Below, one piece after another: positions 49,961 through 57,790 of a stretch of 64,000 nucleotides of DNA. The notes below the pieces were generated by a model that had not been told where the DNA came from, ran no database searches, and saw only the letters and a program-made list of their open reading frames with translations. Position numbers and translations under genes: made by a program. Source of the DNA: Martinezella calliandrae (GTDB taxonomy: Bacteria > Pseudomonadota > Alphaproteobacteria > Rhizobiales > Rhizobiaceae); NCBI RefSeq assembly GCF_030272695.1, contig NZ_JARFYN010000007.1, positions 62,001-126,000 on the forward strand, written 5' to 3'. Position 1 is the first letter of the stretch; each line of letters opens with the position of its first letter.

Positions 49961-50081
49961 ATTTCTCTTTGCCTAGCTCGCATCGTTGTGCGGCATTTGC
50001 TGTTCCCGCCGGTAGTGTGTGCAATGCAGCGGAAGAAAGCAAGGCGTCTTGGCGGTCAATCAAAGCCAATCCACGCAGCGC

Positions 50082-50115
50082 TAAAACAAAAGCGGCGAGC
50101 CTTTGCCCGCCGCTT
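50082..50115 (-). terminator. Intrinsic terminator after manC
   Basis: On the minus strand AAGCGGCG pairs with CGCCGCTT (8 bp, 50108-50115 with 50090-50097) around a 10-nt loop, followed by TTGTTTTAG. It starts 24 nt after the manC stop. Confidence 0.75.
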
Positions 50116-50138
50116 CAAAGTCAATGCTGCCGAATACT

Positions 50139-51566
50139 TCAGCTTCGGCCGAATTCGTCGACCAGGCGGATGATGTCATCTTCGCCGAGATAGGAGCCCG
50201 TCTGTACCTCAATCAATTCCAACAGGATCTTGCCGGGGTTGGACAGGCGGTGCACTTCGCCGAGCGGGATGTAGATCGACTCGTTTTCGCGCAGCATCTG
50301 CACGTGTTCGCCGACCGTTACCTCCGCCGTGCCCTTGACGACGATCCAATGTTCGGAACGGTGGTGATGTTTCTGCAGCGACAGCTTCTTGCCCGGCAGG
50401 ACAAAGATGCGCTTCACCTGGAAACGTTCGCCGTTCAGCACCGAGGTGTAACCGCCCCAAGGGCGATAGGACGTCGGATGGGTCTCTGTAAGCTTGGCCG
50501 TCGTCTTCTGGCTGGCGAGCAGCTTGACCAGCTTGCCGACTTCCTGGCTATCCTTGAGCTGGCCTACATAAACAGCATCCTCGCTGGCGATGACGGCGAC
50601 GTCCTCCATCCCCTGCACCGCGAGATGGACGCCATGCGTCATGACAAGCGAGTTCTTGGTGTTGACCAGCGTCGTGTCGCCGGCAGCCACGTTGCCGTTA
50701 TCGTCGCGCTTGCCGACCTTCCAGACCGAATCCCAGCTACCGAGATCCGACCAGGTGAAGGGTGAGGGGACGACGGCTGCATTCGCCGTCTTTTCCATGA
50801 GCGCGTAATCAATGGAAATATCGGGGCTTTTGACGAATGCCTCGGCGTCGAGGCGGGTGAAATCAAGATCGCGTGTCGCCTTCGAAACCGCCTTGCTGGC
50901 GGCCTTTTCGACGTCCGGCGCGTATTCGTGCATTTCCGAGAGAAGCTGGCCGGCCGAGAACATGAACATGCCGGAGTTCCAGTAGAACCCGCCGCTGGCA
51001 ATCATCGCTTCGGCTTTTTCGAGCGCAGGCTTTTCGACGAAACGCTTGACCGCATGCGCGCCGGTCGACAGTGCCTTGCCGCTTTCGATATAGCCATAGC
51101 CGGTCGCCGGCTCGGTCGGCGCTATCCCGAAGGTCACGAGCTTGCCTTCGAGCGCGGTGTCGCGGGCAGTCCGCACACAGTCGTAATAGGTGGCGTTGGC
51201 GTCGATCTCGTAGTCGGAACCGAGGACGTGCATCGTCGCGTCCTTGCCGAAGAGTTCGGTGACGAGCGTCGCTGCAGCGGCTACGGCAGCAGCGGTGTTG
51301 CGGGCCACCGGCTCCAGCAGGACGGCGGCGAGCTTCAGGCCAAGTTCACGCGCCTGTTCGGCAACTAGGAAGCGGAATTCTTCGTTGGTGAGGACGATGG
51401 GCGCTTCGTAAAGCTCAGGATCGGAGACACGTGCCAACGTGCTCTGGAAAAGCGTCTTGTCGCCGATGAACTGGATGAATTGCTTCGGCGCAGAGGCGCG
51501 CGACAGCGGCCATAACCGTGTTCCCTTGCCGCCGGCCATGATCACTGGAACGATTTTGGCTGCCAT
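50139..51566 (-). CDS. manC: Mannose-1-phosphate guanylyltransferase / mannose-6-phosphate isomerase
   Basis: Bifunctional 475-residue enzyme making GDP-mannose for polysaccharide synthesis. The N-terminal nucleotidyltransferase has the loop VIMAGGKGTRLWPLSRASAP near residue 10 and FVEKPALEKAEAM near 165; the C-terminal cupin (RPWGGYTSVLNGERFQVKRI, KLSLQKHHHRSEHWIVV) is the isomerase with its His ligands. ATG 51566 has GAGAGG 6 nt upstream and the signature right after it; the open frame further upstream has no family likeness. No capsule or lipopolysaccharide genes are adjacent, so its polysaccharide is unknown. Confidence 0.95.
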   Translation of the reverse strand: MAAKIVPVIMAGGKGTRLWPLSRASAPKQFIQFIGDKTLFQSTLARVSDPELYEAPIVLTNEEFRFLVAEQARELGLKLAAVLLEPVARNTAAAVAAAATLVTELFGKDATMHVLGSDYEIDANATYYDCVRTARDTALEGKLVTFGIAPTEPATGYGYIESGKALSTGAHAVKRFVEKPALEKAEAMIASGGFYWNSGMFMFSAGQLLSEMHEYAPDVEKAASKAVSKATRDLDFTRLDAEAFVKSPDISIDYALMEKTANAAVVPSPFTWSDLGSWDSVWKVGKRDDNGNVAAGDTTLVNTKNSLVMTHGVHLAVQGMEDVAVIASEDAVYVGQLKDSQEVGKLVKLLASQKTTAKLTETHPTSYRPWGGYTSVLNGERFQVKRIFVLPGKKLSLQKHHHRSEHWIVVKGTAEVTVGEHVQMLRENESIYIPLGEVHRLSNPGKILLELIEVQTGSYLGEDDIIRLVDEFGRS

Positions 51567-51814
51567 ATTTGCCTCTCTCCTAGACACTTTATGCAAGTAC
51601 GCTTCGCGGTCATCTGCAACATATGCGATTGCGACGCTCGCCCTTAAAACAACTGGCCTTCGCCATTGCGTCATTTTTCAGGAAAATACCAGCGGGAATC
51701 TGACATCGACTGCGAACATTCGTCGATCTTAGTGTGGAAATTCTAACAGACAAAGTCATGCTTCGGTTGAGAGGCCAGATCCGTGTTGCGGGATTTTCCA
51801 TCGAAAGACGTAGG

Positions 51815-51841
51815 TGTTGCCGCCATGTCGATGCGGCAACA
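51815..51841. other. Hairpin after the DUF475 gene
   Basis: TGTTGCCGC and GCGGCAACA form a perfect 9-bp stem with a 9-nt loop, 18 nt past the DUF475 stop. It lacks a T-run in the leftward direction, so it is only a possible RNA end or processing point. Confidence 0.4.
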
Positions 51842-51858
51842 TCCATGGATCATTTTAG

Positions 51859-52959
51859 TTAGGCCTTGGCTCTATCGCGCGGCTCTTCATCGGCCGGACC
51901 ATGCTTCAGGCCGTTGCGCTTGTTGTAGCGGATCGACGACCAAAGCGAGATGCCGATCAATACCGCACCGCCGAGGCCGGTGATGACTTCGGGAATATGC
52001 ACGAGTGTTTGGACATACATGATCACCGAGAGAATCAGGATGGCGTAGAAGGCGCCGTGTTCCAGGTAGCGATAGTGGGCGAGCGTGCCTTTTTCCACCA
52101 GCATGATCGTCATCGAGCGCACATACATGGCGCCGATGCCGAGGCCAATGGCGATGACGAAGAGATTCTGGGTCAGCGCGAAAGCGCCGATGACACCGTC
52201 GAAGGAGAAGCTGGCATCGAGGATTTCCAGGTATAGGAAGGCTCCGAGACCACCCCTTGCGGCAGCGCTCATCGTCTTTTGCGAGGCATCCAAAAAGCCG
52301 CTTACGACCTCCACCAGAAGAAAGGTCACGAGACCGTAGACGGAAGAATAGAGGAATGTCGTCGCATCCTCGCCGCCGAGCAGCGTGGCAAAGATCAGAA
52401 CGAAGATCAGCACCAAGGCGATTTCGATGCCTTTGACGGTGGCGAAATGGGCCATCGCCCTTTCGACAAAGGCGATCCAATGGACATCCTTCTCGCGATC
52501 GAAGAAATAGGTAAGGCCGACCATCATCAGGAAAGTGCCACCGAAAGCGGCGATAGGCAGGTGGGCGCCGTTCATGACCTCGGCATATTGCGCCGGTCTG
52601 GTAGCTGCGAGCTTCAGTGCTTCCCACGGATTGATATGGGCGGCGATCGCGACGATCGCCAGCGGAAAAACGATGCGCATGCCGAAGACAGCGATGATGA
52701 TACCCCAGGTCAGGAAGCGATGCTGCCAGACAGGCGTCATTTCCTTCAGCTTGTTGGCATTGACGATGGCATTGTCGAAAGAGAGCGATATTTCGAGCAC
52801 GGCCAGCACCAAGCAGATGACAAAGGCTGTCGCCAAGCCGCCGAGCGTGCCGGTCATGTTCCAGCCGAGCACTCCACCGAGGACGAGACCGGCTATGGTG
52901 ACGATGAAAGCCCAACCGAAATAGCCGAGCGCGGATTTGGAGGAAGAGGACCGCGTCAT
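51859..52959 (-). CDS. DUF475 (TerC-related) integral membrane protein
   Basis: A 366-residue protein with about eight or nine membrane segments. It keeps the TerC-superfamily acidic motif EISLSFDNAIVNANK near residue 57 and a second copy, EILDASFSFDGVIGAFALT, near 245, which in TerC/Alx-type proteins line a metal-ion path (usually Mn2+ export). The linker with EKDVHWIAFVERAMAHF is cytoplasmic. DUF475 proteins are annotated as tellurium-resistance-like, but metal efflux is a better guess. Transcription probably starts near 53182, leaving a 220-nt highly structured leader that may act as a sensor. Confidence 0.88.
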   Translation of the reverse strand: MTRSSSSKSALGYFGWAFIVTIAGLVLGGVLGWNMTGTLGGLATAFVICLVLAVLEISLSFDNAIVNANKLKEMTPVWQHRFLTWGIIIAVFGMRIVFPLAIVAIAAHINPWEALKLAATRPAQYAEVMNGAHLPIAAFGGTFLMMVGLTYFFDREKDVHWIAFVERAMAHFATVKGIEIALVLIFVLIFATLLGGEDATTFLYSSVYGLVTFLLVEVVSGFLDASQKTMSAAARGGLGAFLYLEILDASFSFDGVIGAFALTQNLFVIAIGLGIGAMYVRSMTIMLVEKGTLAHYRYLEHGAFYAILILSVIMYVQTLVHIPEVITGLGGAVLIGISLWSSIRYNKRNGLKHGPADEEPRDRAKA

Positions 52960-53182
52960 CGACGCACCTCGTCAGAGCCGGAAAAGATGTGTGCGGTGTC
53001 AGGGCACAGCCGCATGCCAGAGACGGCATGCGGGCGAGGCATGGTCAGACTATTCATGAAAAGAAATCCGCCGGCTCATCTGCAGGCGGTACCGACATCG
53101 CGAGAGCGCCGTTTATACTCTCGCCAGAGGGGCCCGGCACCAAAGTTCACTCCGCAGCCGATGTCAGAAGGCGCGGAGATAC
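52960..53182 (-). promoter_or_regulatory. Structured 5' leader (riboswitch-like) of the DUF475 gene
   Basis: The predicted leader holds four separate stems: CTCCGC/GCGGAG (53173-53178 with 53150-53155); GGTGCCG/CGGTACC (53135-53141 with 53088-53094, one G-U); inside it a perfect GCGAGAG/CTCTCGC (53118-53124 with 53100-53106) on an 11-nt loop; and CCGCATGCC/GGCATGCGG (53025-53033 with 53010-53018). The first three make an aptamer-like multi-helix fold, and the last could be the expression switch. I could not match it to yybP-ykoY: its conserved GGGGAGUA element is absent. Experimental proof is needed before calling it a riboswitch. Confidence 0.5.
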
Positions 53183-53188
53183 TACCAT

Positions 53189-53216
53189 TAGTTAGTGAAA
53201 ATATGGCGCCCGTCAA
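53189..53216 (-). promoter_or_regulatory. Candidate sigma-70 promoter of the DUF475 leader
   Basis: TTGACG at 53211-53216 and TAACTA at 53189-53194, both read on the minus strand, are separated by 16 nt. The -35 is close to consensus and the intervening DNA is AT-rich, unlike the flanks. The expected start of transcription is near 53182. Confidence 0.55.
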
Positions 53217-53383
53217 GAGCTTGCCCCGGTTCGCCGCGGTCATTGTCGCAGGGCAGGAAATTGCGGAACCAAACGGAGAAGCGGGCGTTTGGCCTTCAGG
53301 CGGGCAGGACGATGTCCGTTGCAAGACAGATCCATCCCGGATTTCAGTGTCGGATAGAGAGCAGCGGCCAAGGAGGACCTTCC

Positions 53384-53626
53384 ATGAGCCCCCATCCCAT
53401 TCATCACAAATCAAAGGAAAAGAAGCCGGAAGCACCGGCCCGGCACAAGCGTGCACGCCCGAACGTTCTGCGCCAGGCACAGGTGTTGCCACCGCACAAT
53501 GTCGACCTGACACTGCAGCCCGCGGCACATGAAGATGTCCATGTTCCAGCCCATGTCAGCGGTGCTGACCTATCCCGCGAGGCCCCGGGGGACGCCAACC
53601 ACGGCGGGAAGCACAAAGGCCATTAG
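53384..53626 (+). CDS. Small basic hypothetical protein
   Basis: An 80-residue protein rich in His, Lys, Arg and Pro (MSPHPIHHKSKEKKPEAPAR at the start, GDANHGGKHKGH at the end), with no recognisable domain. AAGGAGGA lies 7 nt before ATG 53384, one of the best ribosome-binding sites in the window, which is the main evidence that it is translated. A protein of this composition could bind nucleic acid or metal. The larger open frame running from 53195 through it is not preferred. Moderate confidence that it is a real gene. Confidence 0.5.
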   Translation: MSPHPIHHKSKEKKPEAPARHKRARPNVLRQAQVLPPHNVDLTLQPAAHEDVHVPAHVSGADLSREAPGDANHGGKHKGH

Positions 53627-53631
53627 AAAGA

Positions 53632-53661
53632 AAATTTGGCTCAGTAAAATTTGGCTCAGTA
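53632..53661. repeat. 15-bp tandem repeat
   Basis: Two perfect consecutive copies of AAATTTGGCTCAGTA, followed by the start of a third (AAATTTTGG). It lies 5 nt after the small basic gene. Its function is not evident. Confidence 0.8.
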
Positions 53662-53728
53662 AATTTTGGAAGCCGGAGGTATTTCGGGCCGACGCAGGTC
53701 CAGTGGCCCCCGGGAGAGGGCGCTTTGC

Positions 53729-54232
53729 CTATTTGGCCCGGGGCTTGCCGCTCGACGGGGGCTTGCCGCTCGACGGGGGCTTGCCGTTGGACTGGAAGCT
53801 GCCGGTGAAGCTCAACTCGGTCGATTTTGCCGAGCATTCGATGGCAATGGGCTTACCCGAATAAGGGTTCGCGAAGGTGCAGACGCCCTTGGCCTCGACC
53901 TGGCCGGTCATCTTGTTGCCGGCGCCAGTGGAAATGACGTCGATCGGCAATTGCGCAGTCCCATTTTTCGCGCCGGGCTTGATTGCACGCCCATTGCCCT
54001 GGAAGCCAAGCATCTTGCCACCGGATGAAAAAATGAAAGTGACCGAGCCGTCCGGTCCGGTCACACTGGCGATCTCCGCCTTGCAGCCCTTCGAGGCATC
54101 GAGCTTGCCGACGACGAGCTTGGAACACGTGCCGCTGATGACGGCCACACCCGGCCCAGGAAAATTCTGTGCGGCGGCGCTGCCGGAAACGGTCACGACT
54201 GTCAATCCAATAGCGAGGCCTGCGAATCTCAT
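53729..54232 (-). CDS. Secreted hypothetical protein with C-terminal proline repeats
   Basis: A 167-residue protein with a signal peptide (AGLAIGLTVVTVSGSAAAQ, cut near residue 21). The mature part has three or four Cys that could form disulphides (SGTCSKLV, SKGCKAEIA, GVCTFANP, IECSAKS) and no recognised domain. The C-terminus is the tandem stretch SGKPPSSGKPPSSGKP, encoded by 18-bp DNA repeats at 53743-53786, which may vary in number between strains. Probably periplasmic or secreted. Confidence 0.7.
   Translation of the reverse strand: MRFAGLAIGLTVVTVSGSAAAQNFPGPGVAVISGTCSKLVVGKLDASKGCKAEIASVTGPDGSVTFIFSSGGKMLGFQGNGRAIKPGAKNGTAQLPIDVISTGAGNKMTGQVEAKGVCTFANPYSGKPIAIECSAKSTELSFTGSFQSNGKPPSSGKPPSSGKPRAK
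53743..53786. repeat. 18-bp tandem repeat inside a coding region
   Basis: Two perfect copies of GCTTGCCGCTCGACGGGG (53743-53760, 53761-53778) plus a partial third. It encodes the SSGKPP units at the C-terminus of the secreted protein and is in frame, so copy-number changes would only lengthen or shorten the tail. Confidence 0.9.
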
Positions 54233-54325
54233 GAATGGCTCCCTTCAAGCCCGCGCAAGTTTGCCGATGGAAATGTGGCAGTCAATCCCGGTGCGATGAT
54301 GCGCGCGTGCAGTCAAGGGCGCTGG

Positions 54326-54556
54326 TCATTCCGGGACGAGCGTTCCGATCAACTGCAGCAGGGCGTTCTGGCGGTTGCCGCCGCCGGCGAGAAATTCGTA
54401 GAGCGTCATCTTCTTTTCGGTGCCACCGTCGACAAGGTAGTCGGATTGGCGGATGACGAAGACCTCGCCACTTTCGGTGTCTCGGGCAAGGTGAAACAGA
54501 TATTCGTCGCCGTTGGGCTTGTGGTTTTTATAGAACTGTTTCTTCACGATCGCCAT
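54326..54556 (-). CDS. Small hypothetical protein
   Basis: A 76-residue soluble protein starting MAIVKKQFYKNHKPNGDEYL, with a mixed beta-strand-like core and VIRQSDYLVDGGTEKKMTLYEFL. GGGAGG lies 6 nt before ATG 54556, supporting this start over one seven codons upstream. It looks like a conserved rhizobial small protein but I cannot assign a family. It stands alone between two secreted-protein genes of opposite orientation. Confidence 0.65.
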   Translation of the reverse strand: MAIVKKQFYKNHKPNGDEYLFHLARDTESGEVFVIRQSDYLVDGGTEKKMTLYEFLAGGGNRQNALLQLIGTLVPE

Positions 54557-54772
54557 CTGGTCCTCCCGCACGATCAATGCTTTAGCATGACAGTAGTGTG
54601 ACAGCGCGATCGGAAGTCAAGGGACTTTTGGATAGAAGCGATGCCTGCGCCCCCGCCTGCAGAGCATTTCAGCGCTGGGCATCAGCATGTGATTGGATAT
54701 CGATAAAAAGAGCATTATTCTCAACCCGCGCGATCGAGTTTTCGAGACGCCATCAGCAAGAGGTCAAAGCAA

Positions 54773-55081
54773 ATGAGAATGATGTTAGCGTTAGGAGCGG
54801 TACTAAGTTTAGCTTGCGTCTCTGCAGGCGAAGCGCCCTCGAACTATCAGTCATATCACGGTGTCCGCGTCGATGCCGATCCAGTGCTTTTAGCGAGATA
54901 CGACAGGGCTCTGCACTATTGCGAACCGGAGGCCTATTCCTGGCACAGGGGGTCTCCCGATCCAAACAGCACCATGTATATACTGGCATTGAGAGATTGT
55001 TTATATCGGCACAGCTTTGTAGATCGCGGCGCCTATGCCTATCCAACAACGGCTTGGTACCGGCACCTTCTGGATCGCTGA
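54773..55081 (+). CDS. Hypothetical secreted protein, possibly a lipoprotein
   Basis: A 102-residue protein with a hydrophobic N-terminus (MMLALGAVLSLACVSAG); LSLAC could serve as a lipobox, otherwise cleavage falls near 19. The mature part is rich in Tyr, Arg and Asp with two further Cys, and matches no family I recognise. The upstream ribosome-binding site is weak (AAGAGG 10-15 nt before ATG). It overlaps no other gene. Moderate confidence that it is real. Confidence 0.45.
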   Translation: MRMMLALGAVLSLACVSAGEAPSNYQSYHGVRVDADPVLLARYDRALHYCEPEAYSWHRGSPDPNSTMYILALRDCLYRHSFVDRGAYAYPTTAWYRHLLDR

Positions 55082-55168
55082 TCGCCAAAATTCAGCCCCG
55101 CCAGATGATGGGCTTTGGCGCCGCGTATAACGGCGCCTTCGCTCCTCGAGCTAAACGTTTCGCTGCTC

Positions 55169-55504
55169 TCAATCACAGACGCGCAGTCGTTCGTAGTGGT
55201 ATCCGTCGTCATATTCGTTTTGAACCGGGCGGCTCTCATACCAGCATCTAGGCGGCGGTGGGGCAGTCTCATAGGCTCCACCGTTTGCGATTGCGCCGCC
55301 AATCAAACCACCGATGAGCCCGGCCGCTACGCCGCCGGCGATTGCACCGCCATAATTGTGATGGTGATGATGCCGTTCCCAATCGCCATGACGATACGTG
55401 GTCCGGCCATCATATTGCTGCGCTTGTGCGTAGCTGCCCGGGATTACAGCACCACTTGCAAACGCTGCAGCGATGAAAACCGAGAGAATTGTCTTCTTAA
55501 TCAT
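55169..55504 (-). CDS. Secreted glycine-zipper hypothetical protein
   Basis: A 111-residue protein with a signal peptide (KKTILSVFIAAAFASGAVIP, ending near 26-29), then a short His-rich stretch and a glycine-zipper-like hydrophobic segment (GGVAAGLIGGLIGGAIANGG) that could insert in or lie on the outer membrane. GGAGG before ATG 55504 supports the start. The His run resembles metal-binding loops but is short. Family recognised only as a glycine-zipper type. Confidence 0.65.
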   Translation of the reverse strand: MIKKTILSVFIAAAFASGAVIPGSYAQAQQYDGRTTYRHGDWERHHHHHNYGGAIAGGVAAGLIGGLIGGAIANGGAYETAPPPPRCWYESRPVQNEYDDGYHYERLRVCD

Positions 55505-55697
55505 GACCACCTCCGGCGGAATGCGCCATATTTCACTAATGTTCGACTCACCCAAACAACGCTTTCAAGCATGATTGTGTTCAAATGAACACCGCCTGAA
55601 CGCTGGATTAGCTGCGGTAACTTCCAAGCGCCGCAATTGAGTTATCGGTAGGGCCGTCCTTGTTGTAGAGGAGATTCCATGACCTGCCGATCACATG

Positions 55698-55732
55698 AAA
55701 AAAGGCCATTCGATCTCTCGAAAGGCCTTTTA
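55698..55732 (-). terminator. Intrinsic terminator of the tRNA-Val transcript
   Basis: AAAGGCC pairs with GGCCTTT in the leftward direction, followed by a run of six Ts, 15 nt past the tRNA 3' end. Confidence 0.85.
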
Positions 55733-55747
55733 TATCAGAAACTTGGA

Positions 55748-55822
<75 letters not shown>

Positions 55823-55906
55823 ATCCGATGGCGGCGCATAGATCACAAAACCTTGGTGGCCGTCAATAGGCTTTTTTTCGGTTTTGTGACGTTGCTGCCA
55901 GAAGTC

Positions 55907-56269
55907 CTATGCAGCAAGGAGTTTGTTGACCTCGTCGACCAACTCGCGCAGGTGAAAGGGCTTGGAAAGAACCTTGGCATCCTTCGGCGCCTTCGAATCA
56001 GGGTTCAGCGCCACTGCAGCGAAGCCGGTAATGAACATCACTTTCAAGTCCGGATCGAGCTCGGTGGCGCGGCGCGCCAGTTCGATGCCATCCATCTCCG
56101 GCATGACGATGTCGGTAAGCAGCAGCGAAAAGGGCTCTTCGCGCAGCCGGTCATAGGCGCTTGCTCCATTGTCAAAGGACAGGACCTTGTAGCCGGCCTT
56201 TTCCAGCGCCTTCACAAGGAAGCGACGCATGTCGTTGTCATCTTCGGCAAGGAGTATCTTCTGGGTCAT
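55907..56269 (-). CDS. cpdR: CpdR-type single-domain response regulator
   Basis: A 120-residue receiver protein, start MTQKILLAEDDNDMRRFLVK, phosphoacceptor Asp53 in LLTDIVMPEMDG and the switch Lys in VLSKPFHL. In Caulobacter and Sinorhizobium, unphosphorylated CpdR guides ClpXP to degrade cell-cycle proteins, and loss disturbs division and symbiosis. Phosphate comes from the CckA-ChpT pathway, absent from this window. ATG 56269 gives the family length of about 120. Divergent from the N-formylglutamate amidohydrolase-like gene with a shared 287-nt promoter region. Confidence 0.93.
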   Translation of the reverse strand: MTQKILLAEDDNDMRRFLVKALEKAGYKVLSFDNGASAYDRLREEPFSLLLTDIVMPEMDGIELARRATELDPDLKVMFITGFAAVALNPDSKAPKDAKVLSKPFHLRELVDEVNKLLAA

Positions 56270-56556
56270 CATCTGTTCGCTAATCAACTTTTGTCTGGTT
56301 GGACTTGTCCAGCGTCCAACATAGTCGTTGGCCGTAAACAAGCGGTGAATGGTCTGCCAAGGGCACAGCCATTCGTGTTCGTTCGTTGCGTCCCGATTGC
56401 GTCCAAAACCGCTTTGCGCATCTTGGGATCGTGCTTTCGGGCATTACGCTGCGACCCATTGTATTAAGGCCATTTTGCTTAAGTTAGTATGGACTTGCGG
56501 GCGAGCAACTGGCAACATGGATGCTGCGACAAGTTGTTGACATGGTAAAGACGTTG

Positions 56557-57441
56557 ATGTCCGCAGAAATGCGTAATTTCGAGATTTTTGAGGTATTGGA
56601 GCCCGTCTCTCAGACAATCCCCTTTGTCTACAGCTCACCCCATAGCGGTCGCATCTATCCACCCGATTTTATTGCCCAGTCCCGCTTGCAAGGCATCGCC
56701 ATCCGCCGCTCGGAAGATCACTACGTCGATGAGCTGTTTTCGGCGGCGAGCGGCCTCGGTGCGCCGTTGCTGTTCGCCAATTTTCCACGCGCCTATATCG
56801 ACGTCAACCGTGAGCCCTATGAGCTCGACCCTCGAATGTTCGACGGCGTGCTGCCGCCTTATGCAAATATCAATTCGCTGCGGGTTGCCGGCGGCCTTGG
56901 CACCATTCCGCGCATCGTTGCGGAAAACATGGAAATCTACGCCCGTCGCGTACCGGTCGAGGATGCGCTGAAGCGCATCGATACGATATACAAGCCTTAC
57001 CATGCGACCCTTCGCCGGCTGATTGCCCGTACGCATGTCAAATTCGGTTTCGGCGTTCTGGTCGACTGCCATTCGATGCCGGGCAATATCCGCATTGTCG
57101 GCAGCAACGTGCGCCCCGATTTCATCCTTGGCGATCGCTACGGGACCAGCGCTTCGGCAGACCTTTCGCGCGCTGCCATGCAGATCCTTGAAGAACTCGG
57201 CTTTAACGCTGTGCGCAATAAGCCCTATGCCGGCGGCTTCATCACCGAGCATTATGGGCGTCCCTCTCGCGGATTGCACGCCCTCCAGATCGAAGTCAAT
57301 CGCTCGCTCTATGTCGATGAAACGACGCTGGAGAAGCGGTCGGATTTCGATTCGGTGGCCGCCGCCATCACCCTGTTCATGAAGCGCATGGCCGAGCATG
57401 TGGAGTCCTACGCAGGCGATCCGGCGTTGGCGGCGGAATAA
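56557..57441 (+). CDS. N-formylglutamate amidohydrolase family protein
   Basis: A 294-residue metal-dependent hydrolase of the N-formylglutamate amidohydrolase family (HutG type). Conserved phrases: VYSSPHSGRIYPPDF near 25, RSEDHYVDELF, VDCHSMPGNIRIVG and GFITEHYGRPSRGLHALQIEVNRSLY. Family members remove formyl or similar groups from acidic amino acids in histidine breakdown, but no hut genes are near and the substrate may differ. Start uncertain among ATG 56521, 56542 and 56557; the last fits the family N-terminus best. Confidence 0.88.
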   Translation: MSAEMRNFEIFEVLEPVSQTIPFVYSSPHSGRIYPPDFIAQSRLQGIAIRRSEDHYVDELFSAASGLGAPLLFANFPRAYIDVNREPYELDPRMFDGVLPPYANINSLRVAGGLGTIPRIVAENMEIYARRVPVEDALKRIDTIYKPYHATLRRLIARTHVKFGFGVLVDCHSMPGNIRIVGSNVRPDFILGDRYGTSASADLSRAAMQILEELGFNAVRNKPYAGGFITEHYGRPSRGLHALQIEVNRSLYVDETTLEKRSDFDSVAAAITLFMKRMAEHVESYAGDPALAAE

Positions 57442-57450
57442 TGCAAGGCC

Positions 57451-57478
57451 CCTTCGCCCCCGCAAGGCGGGGAGAAGG
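57451..57478. repeat. GC-rich hairpin after the amidohydrolase gene
   Basis: CCTTC...CCCCGC pairs with GCGGGG...GAAGG with a small internal bulge, 10 nt after the stop. It resembles the dispersed intergenic repeats of rhizobia and may end the transcript, though no T-run follows. Confidence 0.5.
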
Positions 57479-57676
57479 TAGTCCGGAAACATTGAGCTGG
57501 GCGAAACGTCGACGGATGAGAGGCCGTTTCGGACCTTTCAGAGCGAATTGAATCTGTCGATCCATTTGGCGATGGTGATGGTCAGGCGAGGTTGTCGTTG
57601 TTGCGCGCTGGTGTCTGATGCCTGGCCCCTCATCCTGACCCTCTGTCCACAAGCGCGGCGAGGGGACCCCTCCAAC

Positions 57677-57757
57677 AAAAAAAGAACCGCGCTTTTGGCG
57701 CGGCTAAGTCTAGGGAGGAAACACCCAAGGAGGGTATTTACAGTCAGAAGACTGTAA
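57677..57757 (-). ncRNA. Candidate small regulatory RNA with anti-Shine-Dalgarno segments
   Basis: Read leftward: a near-consensus promoter (TTGACA, 17 nt, CAATAT at 57762-57790), then from the expected start a perfect 8-bp hairpin TTACAGTC/GACTGTAA (57738-57757), the CU-rich segments ACCCTCCTTGGGT and TTTCCTCCCTAG, and an intrinsic terminator CCGCGC/GCGCGG (57687-57692 with 57698-57703) followed by TTCTTTTTTT. The RNA would be about 80 nt. The CCUCC segments can pair with Shine-Dalgarno sequences. The design resembles the trans-acting alphaproteobacterial RNAs with CUCCUCCC-type motifs (MmgR, CcsR, AbcR types), but I cannot say which family. Confidence 0.75.
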
Positions 57758-57761
57758 GCGG

Positions 57762-57790
57762 ATATTGCTATTGCATTGCACAAATGTCAA
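57762..57790 (-). promoter_or_regulatory. Promoter of the small RNA
   Basis: TTGACA (57785-57790) and CAATAT (57762-57767), read on the minus strand, are exactly 17 nt apart. The -35 is perfect and preceded by C, as in alphaproteobacterial housekeeping promoters. The expected start lies at 57755-57757, exactly the base of the 5' hairpin. Confidence 0.7.

Noticed and set aside
52960..53182. yybP-ykoY (Mn2+) riboswitch before the DUF475 gene
   Set aside because: The region is structured and in the right place, but the conserved GGGGAGUA element is not present, so I report it only as an unclassified leader.
53076..53528. A 150-residue minus-strand open frame upstream of the DUF475 gene
   Set aside because: It overlaps the structured leader and the well-supported small basic gene on the other strand, and has no domain or ribosome-binding site.
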